DNA of 14,097 bases from Solobacterium sp. (GTDB lineage: Bacteria > Bacillota_I > Bacilli_A > Erysipelotrichales > Erysipelotrichaceae), in contig JAFWCP010000366.1 in the NCBI GenBank assembly GCA_017536845.1, positions 1 through 14,097 of the forward strand, written 5' to 3'. Made by a program: the position numbers and the translations under genes. The notes below the pieces were generated by a model. The model made no database searches. It was not told the origin of the DNA and saw only the letters and a program-made list of their open reading frames with translations. Numbering within the stretch: the stretch's first letter is position 1; each line of letters starts with the position of its first letter. Positions 1 to 6,175 of the stretch are shown here, one piece after another.

Positions 1-303
1 CAACCGCCAGACGTCATATCCTTCCCGGGCAAGTTTCCGGACAAGGCTGTAGTCCTTATAGTCAATGTCAAATACATGCGAAGAGTACGTAACACCATGT
101 ATCAGTTATATGTTCTTTTCTGAAGCCGTGCCTTCTGCGGAAACCCGGTCCAGGTGAAGGTCAATCCCGTTTCTTTCCAGAGCATATTCCGTATAAACAT
201 ATTCTGTTTCAGCCTGCCTGTCTGGCTCATGAACAGGTGTGCTTTTATGGCATCCCGCAGATAAAAGCAGACATATAACAACCAAGATGCATCATTTTTT
301 CAC
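1..303 (-). pseudogene. Lipoprotein alpha/beta hydrolase, N-terminal part, broken by two in-frame stops; runs off the left edge
   Basis: A strong ribosome binding site (AAGGAGAT at about 309-317) precedes a GTG codon at 303. From there one minus frame encodes a lipoprotein signal (ILVVICLLLSAGC, with LSAGC as lipobox). A linker follows, then a typical alpha/beta-hydrolase start, LIHGVTYSSHVFD, with the oxyanion-type HG, and then LVRKLAREGYDVWRL to the window edge. The frame is interrupted at codon 4 by TGA (292-294), where TGG is one base away, and at codon 66 by TAA (106-108), just before LIHG. No other stop or frameshift occurs to position 1. The nucleophile elbow and catalytic His would lie outside the window. 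An intact version would be a membrane-anchored extracytoplasmic esterase or lipase-like enzyme. The two stops suggest recent decay; sequencing error is the alternative. Confidence 0.7.
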
Positions 304-674
304 TGTCGTATCTCCTTAATCAATTTCAGTTCCTGTTCTGATCAGTACTGCACAATCGGTCAGCTGGAATGACTGACTTCCGGCGGCTATTCATATCAAC
401 TGGCTGATAGTGGTCTTGTGTATGTGGATGCCGATGGTATCGTTCAGTATCTTCCGACGGATCATCTCACGCATCCATTTCCGCAGTGAAAGAAGATCTG
501 TGAAATCCTTCAGCATCCGTCAGATATCCTGCATCCAGAGAAACAGACCTGGATACCATAAATCATAACAGGGCCGCGGACGGTTTGAAACCGATAAAAG
601 CAGCAGATTCCTCCTTCTTCTGCGGTGCCTGCTGCTTCAGCAATGCCGCCATGATTCTGACTGTTTTTCAGACA

Positions 675-722
675 AAGAAACTCCGGAACAGTGCCGTTGA
701 CTGCATGATCCCGGAGTTTCTT
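675..722 (-). terminator. Putative terminator hairpin downstream of the main operon
   Basis: The inverted repeat AAGAAACTCCGG / CCGGAGTTTCTT is 12 bp and perfect, with a 24-nt loop (687-710). On the minus strand the 3' arm ends in TTTCTTTGTCT, a weak U-rich tail. It is the first stable hairpin after the last operon gene, which ends at 981. The long loop and the imperfect U-tract make this a moderate call. Confidence 0.4.
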
Positions 723-756
723 GATTTGAGCTATCCTGATTGTCCATGCCTTCACT

Positions 757-956
757 TCAGCCGGAAGACCTGCCCACGCCGCAAGATATAAACGTATACC
801 GCAAGCCGATAGAACGGGCTGCGCGAAGCCTCTTTCCCTGAATCAGCGGAAACAGCATCATCAGGGCAGCGGCAAATATCCTTCGATCACGTCTGTCCAT
901 CAGGAGCATCAGCACCGCTTTAAACAGCCCGCCCTTCAGATCCTGCTCTGTTTCTC
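757..956 (-). pseudogene. Possible remnant of a small membrane-associated protein
   Basis: The minus frame reads DLKGGLFKAVLMLLMDRRD, then IFAAALMMLFPLIQGKRL, and stops at TGA 757-759. It has no start codon of its own. An ATG at 965, 12 nt after the stop of the last operon gene, reads MNSEKQSRI and then stops, one frame away from this stretch. A single frameshift would join the two into a small protein of about 70 residues with a hydrophobic segment, placed directly in line with the operon. No family is recognised. It could be chance. Confidence 0.3.
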
Positions 957-980
957 ACTGTTCATGACGCTGTCTTGCGT

Positions 981-1493
981 TTACCGTATCAATGTGACAA
1001 ACCACCCCACCAGCGCAGCGGGGATCAGTGCGAAGATGATGCCGGGAAACAGCATTCCCTTCAAATGAAACCACTTCTGATGATAGGCCTTGTCCATGTG
1101 CTCTGTTCCTTCCAGCCGGAACATCGGCAGGTTGGCGAACAGTACCCAATCGAGGAAAAATGTGTCGTAGATGCCGATCCACAGCATCAGGCCGAAAGCC
1201 ATCAGAAAGCCCTGCCTGAATGTTTCTGCTCCGGCAGCCAGAGAGCAGGCCAGAAGGATCCCCGTGAAGAGCAGAACGCCGAGCCCTTTTGTCAGGAACA
1301 CATTTGCAGATCTGTAGCTTACATCAACCTTTTCGTGGGTTCTGAAGTACTCCTTCTGAATGTCAGGCGGATAATTATGGATGCTTGCGGGACTGTATTT
1401 TCTGTCGCCTCGAAAATACGTGAAGATAATTGCCGTAAAGATTGCCGCAAAGACAGCCATTTCGATCAAAACTGCCGGGATATTCATATTCAT
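981..1493 (-). CDS. Four-helix integral membrane protein, paralogue of the gene at 1721-2218
   Basis: The product has 170 residues. Hydrophobic segments at about 8-27, 69-88, 94-119 and 147-169 predict four transmembrane helices; no signal peptide or enzyme motif is visible. The start at 1493 has a good binding site (GAAAGGAAC directly before ATG). Helix 3 carries D110 and D115 in a D-x4-D arrangement (YDTFFLDWVLF), followed by a Glu/His-rich loop (EGTEHM). The upstream paralogue has the same helix count, the same D-x4-D in helix 3 (CDMALIDNFLL) and a comparable loop (PEAEHVMEG). I do not recognise a characterised family. It is the last intact gene of the operon, 227 nt after its paralogue, and may have its own regulation (see the palindrome at 1510-1524). 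Confidence 0.85.
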   Translation of the reverse strand: MNMNIPAVLIEMAVFAAIFTAIIFTYFRGDRKYSPASIHNYPPDIQKEYFRTHEKVDVSYRSANVFLTKGLGVLLFTGILLACSLAAGAETFRQGFLMAFGLMLWIGIYDTFFLDWVLFANLPMFRLEGTEHMDKAYHQKWFHLKGMLFPGIIFALIPAALVGWFVTLIR

Positions 1494-1509
1494 GTTCCTT
1501 TCTTTGAAT

Positions 1510-1524
1510 CTGATACGTTATCAG
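1510..1524. promoter_or_regulatory. Palindrome CTGATA-N3-TATCAG before the last operon gene
   Basis: A 6-3-6 perfect palindrome lies 16 nt upstream of the start at 1493. A further CTGATAA half-site sits just upstream on the minus strand, about 10 nt away. It could be an operator for an internal promoter in the 227-nt gap, or could be fortuitous. No clear -35/-10 pair is seen. Confidence 0.3.
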
Positions 1525-1599
1525 TTTTTATCAGCTCATCCCTTCCGCAAGAAGGCCTTTTACCGGCAATGCAGGCAGCAGCCTGTCAGGAATTCCCGT

Positions 1600-1622
1600 T
1601 TTTGACCGTCAGCCGGTCAAAA
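1600..1622. repeat. Perfect 9-bp hairpin in the intergenic gap
   Basis: TTTTGACCG / CGGTCAAAA with a 5-nt loop, symmetric for both strands. On the minus strand it is followed by ACGGG rather than a U-run, so it is not a standard terminator. It could stabilise or process the transcript between the two membrane-protein genes. Short minus-strand ORFs around it (for example from the ATG at about 1673) have no recognisable product. Confidence 0.4.
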
Positions 1623-1720
1623 CAGTTTTCTCCTGCAGGAAGCGTTTCATCATGTCGTTTTTCCGGAGGCATTGATCACACCGGCAAAGACTTCCCTTTG
1701 CATTTTCCGGTTTGCGGTTT

Positions 1721-2218
1721 TCAGAACAGACTGCAGATCCATGCCGCCAGTGCAGATGCTGATGGGAAAATGACAAACAGCTTCAGCAGCTGGCTTCTGA
1801 TGTTGAAACCGTATTTTCTTCCCTCCATCACATGTTCCGCCTCCGGGTAATAATGCTGGAAGAAGTGGAATTTCAGAAGCAGGAAATTGTCAATGAGCGC
1901 CATGTCACAGATCTTGTAAATGGTAAAGATCAGCACAAATCTCAAAAAGAACTGCCGGAAAGTGAATCCGCTTCTGAAGCCATCCCAGATGGCGATCATG
2001 CCTGTTCCCAGGACCATCAGAACACTGATGATAAAAAGCGTCCATCCGATGGTCCTGGCCCCGTAGAAGAGCTCCTGTTTTCTCTGCACCAGCACTGCTT
2101 TCGCTTCTTTGGGGGCAGAGGAGAAAAACCTGTTATCCTGAATAAACGCAACGGCTGATAACAGCATCAGAGCCATTGCTGCGCAGAATACAACTGCCAG
2201 ATAAATCGTCAGAATCAT
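1721..2218 (-). CDS. Four-helix integral membrane protein, paralogue of the gene at 981-1493
   Basis: The product has 165 residues. Hydrophobic segments at about 3-25, 56-77, 89-114 and 144-164 predict four transmembrane helices. The first resembles an uncleaved signal anchor. The start at 2218 has an excellent binding site (AAAAGGAGG, 5-nt spacing). It follows the dehydrogenase gene by 40 nt in the same direction, so it belongs to the operon. Helix 3 carries D105 and D110 (D-x4-D), then a loop with PEAEHVMEG, matching the arrangement in the downstream neighbour. Sequence identity outside these motifs looks low, so the duplication would be old. The function is unknown. A transporter accessory or membrane-integrated enzyme is possible, but nothing in the sequence decides this. 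Confidence 0.85.
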   Translation of the reverse strand: MILTIYLAVVFCAAMALMLLSAVAFIQDNRFFSSAPKEAKAVLVQRKQELFYGARTIGWTLFIISVLMVLGTGMIAIWDGFRSGFTFRQFFLRFVLIFTIYKICDMALIDNFLLLKFHFFQHYYPEAEHVMEGRKYGFNIRSQLLKLFVIFPSASALAAWICSLF

Positions 2219-2258
2219 CTTATCCTCCTTTTGACGGCCGATGAACAGCCAGTTTCAC

Positions 2259-3230
2259 TCATCCCGCATAGATCTTCCGGATCTGTTCCCACGAGGGCAT
2301 CATCGCCCGCAGACGATCAAATGCCGGCATCGGGCAATCGGGTTTCTTTTCCCGGATCATCCGGAAGGCTTCATCCAGATCTTCCATTTCATCCGGGGCG
2401 TGACGACAATGCTCTGTTGTGCAGAGCGCACCAAGCCGCGTCCTGGACATCCAGTAAATGACCAGCCTGACCATCATGTTCATGGGTCCCGGTTCCAAAG
2501 ACTTTTCATCCCCCGCCGGGCGGACCGGATAGCCAAGCGCCATAAGCAGATGGTACGCGTCTGTGACCGCTTCAAGCATCAGCTTTCGCTCAGCCCGCGT
2601 GGATTTCTTAAGATCACATCCTGTTCTGTAGCACAGATAGACAACCGGCAGGATAAACGCTGCGTGGTATTTCAGCCATGCATCCATATTGTCGCAGTAA
2701 ACCACGGAGAGCCTGCTGCCGGAGAACGCCTTCCGAAGGACCGCCTTCACCGGTTCCGGCACTTCCGCATGTGCTTTTCCGATGGTCAGCCGCCCGTCAC
2801 CTGTGTGGACGGTTGTGAGCCTGCCGTTCTCTCTTGTTCCGGCAGTGGAGCCAAAAGCGAACAGCACCGTCTTCGGAATCCTGCTGTTTTCATGTATCCG
2901 GGCTTCCATCTCAGAGGCCGACAGGTTGTTGCCTGTCAGCACAACGATCGGGCTGTTGATTCCGGCAAGGTCAGGCAGAATGTGTTCCATCTGCCGGTAC
3001 TGCATGACGGCAAACACAATGTCATACGGTACCTCGCCGGGGGCTTCCAGAACGCGAAGATGATCCACCGTATCCTTTCGCTGAATATAATGATGGATCC
3101 TCAGTCCGTCTGTTCGAAGTGTCTTTGCCCATGCACCCCGGGCGACCACGGTCACGTCATTGTCTTTGGCCGACAGTGCGTGCGCAAGCTGTCCGCCGAT
3201 TACACCGGCGCCATACACCAGAATCTTCAT
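2259..3230 (-). CDS. Ketopantoate reductase-like (ApbA/PanE family) NAD(P)-dependent dehydrogenase
   Basis: The product has 323 residues, close to the family's usual length. The start at 3230 (MKILVYGAG) is chosen over the longer frame because AGGAGGG lies just upstream and the Rossmann fold begins at once: GAGVIGG at 7-13 binds the dinucleotide. TGNNL at 99-103 matches the conserved QNG/N region of the family, and K187 in AWLKYHAAF is at the place of the family's catalytic lysine. The C-terminal helical domain is present, but the usual substrate motifs near its end are not clear, so pantothenate synthesis is doubtful. A reductase or dehydrogenase acting on a pathway intermediate fits the context better. 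The ATG overlaps the stop of the SRPBCC-like gene (ATGA), which indicates translational coupling. Confidence 0.85.
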   Translation of the reverse strand: MKILVYGAGVIGGQLAHALSAKDNDVTVVARGAWAKTLRTDGLRIHHYIQRKDTVDHLRVLEAPGEVPYDIVFAVMQYRQMEHILPDLAGINSPIVVLTGNNLSASEMEARIHENSRIPKTVLFAFGSTAGTRENGRLTTVHTGDGRLTIGKAHAEVPEPVKAVLRKAFSGSRLSVVYCDNMDAWLKYHAAFILPVVYLCYRTGCDLKKSTRAERKLMLEAVTDAYHLLMALGYPVRPAGDEKSLEPGPMNMMVRLVIYWMSRTRLGALCTTEHCRHAPDEMEDLDEAFRMIREKKPDCPMPAFDRLRAMMPSWEQIRKIYAG

Positions 3231-3664
3231 ATTCCCTCCTTCAGCAGTCTGATCCATTTCCTTTGCCGGTGGGCATAAAAGGCATTTGCCCACAGCCAGA
3301 TCAGCACCGTCTTCCATCCGGCCTGTATCTCCACTCGGTCGGTATATCTCGTGTGCTTCGCATCAGCCGGTTCCATCAGGATGTCATGATTCCACACAGG
3401 GACATGCTCGTTTTTCTCCCGGCTGCTGACCACCGCGGGGTCGAACCGCACGATATGAATCGTGTGCGTCCCGAAGGGGATCACGCCAAAGAGCCGCAGC
3501 CGATAAGAAGACGTACTGCCCACGGTCCAGATCCGTTCGGCATCATCCACCGGCTCAAAAGCCGCAAAGGGCTTTGCGATATACTGAAGCGTCTTGAGCT
3601 GCTGCAGCTTCTGAAAGACATCATCCCTGCCCGAGGGAAAGACGGATGTTTTCAAAACGATCAT
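3227..3664 (-). CDS. SRPBCC-like (START/polyketide-cyclase-type) small-molecule binding protein
   Basis: The product has 145 residues when started at 3664, where GGAGGAGAACA precedes ATG; the open frame extends further upstream without such a site. The pattern suits a helix-grip (SRPBCC) fold: N-terminal strand with an FPSGRDDVFQKLQQL helix, a central beta region (YRLRLFGVIPFGTHTIHI, NEHVPVWNHDILM), then YTDRVEIQAG and a long C-terminal helix ending FYAHRQRKW. Proteins of this fold bind hydrophobic ligands or act as cyclases or aromatases. The assignment rests on the overall pattern, not on a catalytic motif. It starts 20 nt after the ATC-hydrolase-like gene and overlaps the dehydrogenase by 4 nt, so the three are probably made together. 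Confidence 0.65.
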   Translation of the reverse strand: MIVLKTSVFPSGRDDVFQKLQQLKTLQYIAKPFAAFEPVDDAERIWTVGSTSSYRLRLFGVIPFGTHTIHIVRFDPAVVSSREKNEHVPVWNHDILMEPADAKHTRYTDRVEIQAGWKTVLIWLWANAFYAHRQRKWIRLLKEGI

Positions 3665-3684
3665 TGTTCTCCTCCACGTTGTAT

Positions 3685-4377
3685 TTACCGGTTCTTTTCC
3701 GTACCCTCTCTGCCAGCCCCGTTCTGTGCGCTCAGCCTTTTCTTTGCTTCCTCCGGCAGTGCCTGTCTGTCGCCGAAATACCACCAGTCGCAACAGTCAT
3801 CGCCTTGTGCTACGGTGTGTGTCCGGATCAGAACACCGTGCATGGCTGCGGCGATTCTGTAATCCTGCGCACAGATGGCCGGAAGAAATCCTTCATAGCC
3901 ATGGGCCCTGCAGAAATCCACATTGGGGCACATCCGGGTGTGGATCGCAAAGCCTTCTGTATGCCCTTCCGGGTTCATCTCTACGCGCCAGGTGTTGCCC
4001 CACTCACCACGGCCGGTATGCCGGTCGATTTTCTTTTTATAGCCGGCATACATTTTCGTTGCCAGTTTTGCCATCAGCGGGCTGTTCCAGCCGATGAACC
4101 TTCCCACTGCCTCGGCTGGTTTCACAACGACCTCACCGGCGAATTCATCCAGCTCCGGGATACCGATCCGACGGTCACAGGCCTCATAGAAAGCAAAAAA
4201 CGCGATCAGAAAATCCAGATCCTTGAACTGCATGTTTTTCCTGCCGCCGATGTCCGGTGTTATCTTCCGGAAGGCGTCATACTGACGGTCAGCCCTTTCC
4301 AGGATCCTCTCCGTTTCGTTGGGAAACCGCTGCTTCGCCATGGCACGGATGATCTTTTTGTATTTCTGTGCGATCAT
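3685..4377 (-). CDS. L-2-amino-thiazoline-4-carboxylic acid hydrolase-like protein (copy 1)
   Basis: The product has 230 residues from the start at 4377, which has AGGAGGAAG upstream; an ATG at 4404 overlaps the previous remnant's stop but lacks a good site. The N-terminal half is helical. The C-terminal half carries the family's cysteine and Arg-Thr pattern: MCPNVDFC (C150, C156), C169, RTHT at 185-188 and DDCCDWW with C195, C196 and D197. The tail after residue 200 is charged and probably disordered. The name comes from a Pseudomonas enzyme that opens the thiazoline ring during L-cysteine formation; many Bacillota members have unknown substrates. This is one of three paralogues in the operon. 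It lies just after the remnant of an alpha/beta hydrolase, repeating the hydrolase-plus-ATC pairing seen elsewhere in the operon. Confidence 0.75.
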   Translation of the reverse strand: MIAQKYKKIIRAMAKQRFPNETERILERADRQYDAFRKITPDIGGRKNMQFKDLDFLIAFFAFYEACDRRIGIPELDEFAGEVVVKPAEAVGRFIGWNSPLMAKLATKMYAGYKKKIDRHTGRGEWGNTWRVEMNPEGHTEGFAIHTRMCPNVDFCRAHGYEGFLPAICAQDYRIAAAMHGVLIRTHTVAQGDDCCDWWYFGDRQALPEEAKKRLSAQNGAGREGTEKNR

Positions 4378-4400
4378 TCTTCCTCCTGCTCGTATCGTCA

Positions 4401-4612
4401 TCATTGTAAAAACACCAGTGTCTTGATCACAGACTCCTTTTGGTGCATCATGACGGATTCACCATGCATCATATCCGGAATCCTGATGATCTGCGTCTTG
4501 AGAAGGTACGGCTTTGTCCATTTCAGAGCGCAGCATAAATCCTGCTCCTTTGTGCCGCGATGATTGCCTTGCCCACCGTGATCTCCTGCCTTGCCGGGAA
4601 GCGTATGGCCAT
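4401..4612 (-). pseudogene. C-terminal remnant of a third alpha/beta hydrolase, frameshifted
   Basis: After the stop of the intact alpha/beta hydrolase, an ATG at 4612 with AGGGG upstream opens a 29-residue frame (QEITVGKAIIAAQRSRIYAAL) that stops at 4523-4525. The adjacent minus frame then continues KWTKPYLLKTQIIRIPD, MMHGESVMMH and VIKTLVFLQ, ending at 4401. The MMHGES stretch resembles the catalytic-His region of alpha/beta hydrolases, and the final helix resembles their C-terminus. One frameshift would join the two parts. The N-terminal two thirds, including any nucleophile Ser, are missing. The intact hydrolase at 4625-5425 has its own complete C-terminus, so this is an additional copy. 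The stop overlaps an ATG of the next frame (ATGA), a relic of tight operon packing. Confidence 0.6.
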
Positions 4613-4624
4613 GCCTGTTCCCCT

Positions 4625-5425
4625 TCAGGAAGCAAAGGGCATTTCCCCTCTCGCTGAAGCGGAAAGCCATCGGCAGTATTCCTCCAGATGCTCTCCTGGA
4701 TATCCTACATGCCCGTACCCGCTGACCAGATGGTACTGCGCATAAGGATAGGCCTTCTTCAGTTTCCTACGGCAGAAGCGCCAGGCCGATTCTTCTTTGG
4801 AATAAAAGAAGTACAGATTCTTCTGGAACTCTGTGTCCATGTCCGGATAGTCGAATGTCACACAGGCGTCGGCCTCCCTCTGCAGGGTTTCGTCGCTCAT
4901 ATAAGCAGCATTCCGGCAGATCGGTTCGAGCATGCTGAGGTAGCGTTCCGACCTTCCTCCGGAGAATTTCACGATTGTCGGTTCCCGCAGCGCCTCCGCC
5001 AGGGTCTTGCCCCTCAGGTTTCCGACAATGGTTTTGAATTTGCTGCCAAGCAATCTGGAAACCACCTTGGGGAAGCGAAGAAACGGCCCGCCGTCAAAGA
5101 AAGCTGCACCGGCTGCAATATCATTTTTCTTCAGCTGAGAAAGCAGCTCCATTCCCACCTCTGCACCCATGGACTGGCCATATACAAGGGCGACGGAAGT
5201 GATGGCGTTGTCGCGCAGATAACGTATGATTTCCTCTGCCTCAGAGCTGCGTGAGCTGAAGGGCTTTTCGCTTCCCGCGTATTGTCCGTTGTAGTCAACC
5301 GCCAGAATGTGGAACTCCGCTTCCAGTTTATTTATGATATCCGCCATGGTATCTGCATTGCAGAAGGATCCCGGCAGCATGATGATGACCGGCAAGCCTT
5401 CTTCTCCATACGTATGTATTTTCAT
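4625..5425 (-). CDS. Alpha/beta hydrolase (copy 2)
   Basis: The product has 266 residues from the start at 5425 (MKIHTYGEEG), preceded by GGGAGGAAACGTGAC; the open frame extends 19 codons upstream with basic, non-family sequence. The N-terminal strand and oxyanion loop read IIMLPGSFCNADTM (about 15-28). The nucleophile elbow is GQSMG at 83-87 with S85. Family position suggests an acid among E211/E212 (FYSKEE), and the catalytic His is H239 in SGYGHVGYP. No signal peptide is present, so it is cytoplasmic. It probably hydrolyses an ester, thioester, lactone or amide made by the operon. It follows the second ATC-hydrolase-like gene by 144 nt, a gap that reads partly open (LLTRLREDIHAKKTKAHFID) and may hold a short decayed gene. 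Confidence 0.85.
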   Translation of the reverse strand: MKIHTYGEEGLPVIIMLPGSFCNADTMADIINKLEAEFHILAVDYNGQYAGSEKPFSSRSSEAEEIIRYLRDNAITSVALVYGQSMGAEVGMELLSQLKKNDIAAGAAFFDGGPFLRFPKVVSRLLGSKFKTIVGNLRGKTLAEALREPTIVKFSGGRSERYLSMLEPICRNAAYMSDETLQREADACVTFDYPDMDTEFQKNLYFFYSKEESAWRFCRRKLKKAYPYAQYHLVSGYGHVGYPGEHLEEYCRWLSASARGEMPFAS

Positions 5426-5569
5426 GTCACGTTTCCTCCCGTTTCTGAAACGCATCAATTTCTTTATGCACCGGCACTGCATCCTGCCCGTATCGATGAA
5501 ATGGGCTTTCGTCTTCTTCGCATGGATATCCTCCCTGAGCCGGGTGAGCAGAATGCCGCTGTCTTCTGT

Positions 5570-6169
5570 TCATTCCTGATATTTCAGCAGGAAGTCACAG
5601 CAGTCGCCGCCGCGGCCGATGGTCTTTGTGCGGCCCCAGATCAGCCTGGGGTGAAGATTGCCGTATCAGGCGTCATCACCGTCACAGAAGGCCCGCGTGA
5701 TTTCCGGACAGCCGTACCGTCTGCAGGTTTCAAAATACGGGCAGCGCACAACATTCGCCCTCGCCTCATTTTCAGACGATTCCGGAAATTCATAAAGGAA
5801 GCCTGCATCCGGGCCAAAGCTTTTGAGTGCCACTTTCATAAATATCCCCGGAATCTTTTTTGCCAGTCCGAATACCCGTATTACACGCTGCAGATATGGT
5901 GCGTAAACAGCCGCAGCCCGCTGAAAATATTCACGCACATACCAGACCGCCTTCTCCTGGTCTACACCTTCCTCTTTAAGCGCCTCATATACGGCAATAG
6001 ACGGATAGATGCGCTTATAGGTATGTGCCCGAAGTGCCTTGGAATCCGAAGCATTCTCAAGGCACAATGCCTCATAGCGTTTCTGCGCTTTCTCTGCAGC
6101 ATGACGGGCACGTTCTTTTCCGATCTCTTCTGCGGCAATTGCACAGGTGGATCTGATGAGTCTTTGCAT
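5570..6169 (-). CDS. L-2-amino-thiazoline-4-carboxylic acid hydrolase-like protein (copy 2) with in-frame TGA; candidate selenoprotein or nonsense mutant
   Basis: Conventional reading gives 167 residues (5666-6169). Reading through TGA at 5666-5668 gives 199, matching the 209-residue paralogue. Start 6169 follows AAAGGAGTGAGGAAGT. Before the stop: RCPYFETC (C143, C149), C154 and FCDGDDA (C162). After it, in the same frame: YGNLHPRLIWGRTKTIGRGG, then DCCDF (C190, C191, D192) and a TGA at 5570. These are the conserved motifs of the paralogues (YGNL..RTQT..LCDF in copy 3; RTHT..CCDW in copy 1), so the frame is intact past the stop. The local paralogue has Asn, not Cys, at the aligned position. 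A hairpin with SECIS-like spacing lies downstream (5634-5651). Either Sec is inserted at residue 168, or this is a recent nonsense mutation that removes the motif region. The gene starts 6 nt after its upstream neighbour's stop. Confidence 0.7.
5634..5651 (-). promoter_or_regulatory. SECIS-like hairpin downstream of the in-frame TGA
   Basis: On the minus strand the arms CCCCAG and CTGGGG form 6 perfect base pairs around the loop GCTGAT. The hairpin begins 14 nt after the TGA, and the apical loop begins 20 nt after it. Bacterial SECIS elements are described as hairpins with a G in the first two loop positions, placed about 16-37 nt after the UGA; this fits. The bases also encode the HPRLIWG stretch, so the pairing could be incidental. 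Confidence 0.4.
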
Positions 6170-6175
6170 ACTTCC

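Larger units (their letters stand above)
304..980. other. Intergenic region without an intact gene; coding remnants
   Basis: No ORF here has both a ribosome binding site and a recognisable product. Short coding-like pieces are visible. On the minus strand about 380-510, one reads MLKDFTDLLSLRKWMREM then a basic helix-like stretch ending at a TGA. On the plus strand 373-489, one reads GGYSYQLADSGLVYVDADG then a stop. These two overlap on opposite strands, so at most one is real. A third piece at 757-956 is listed separately. The ORFs at 510-755 (minus) and 585-791 (plus) resemble nothing I know. The region lies between the end of the main operon and a decayed lipoprotein gene, which fits a decay zone. 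Confidence 0.5.

Noticed and set aside
1..303. Selenocysteine at the codon-4 TGA of the lipoprotein gene
   Set aside because: The position is inside a signal peptide, where Sec makes no sense, and a TAA later in the same frame shows the gene is broken.
975..1850. 291-residue plus-strand open frame
   Set aside because: It is antisense to two membrane-protein genes, Cys/His/Pro-rich in the way of shadow frames, and lacks a ribosome binding site.
2241..3278. 345-residue plus-strand open frame
   Set aside because: It mirrors the dehydrogenase gene, whose Rossmann motif and AGGAGG site are clear; the plus frame has no domain pattern.
3685..4404. Start of ATC-hydrolase-like copy 1 at 4404
   Set aside because: It overlaps the remnant's stop in ATGA fashion but has no Shine-Dalgarno sequence, whereas the ATG at 4377 has AGGAGG at good spacing.
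5666..5668. TGA read as Trp through a reassigned genetic code
   Set aside because: At least eight intact genes here end in TGA at the expected family length, so TGA is a normal stop in this organism.
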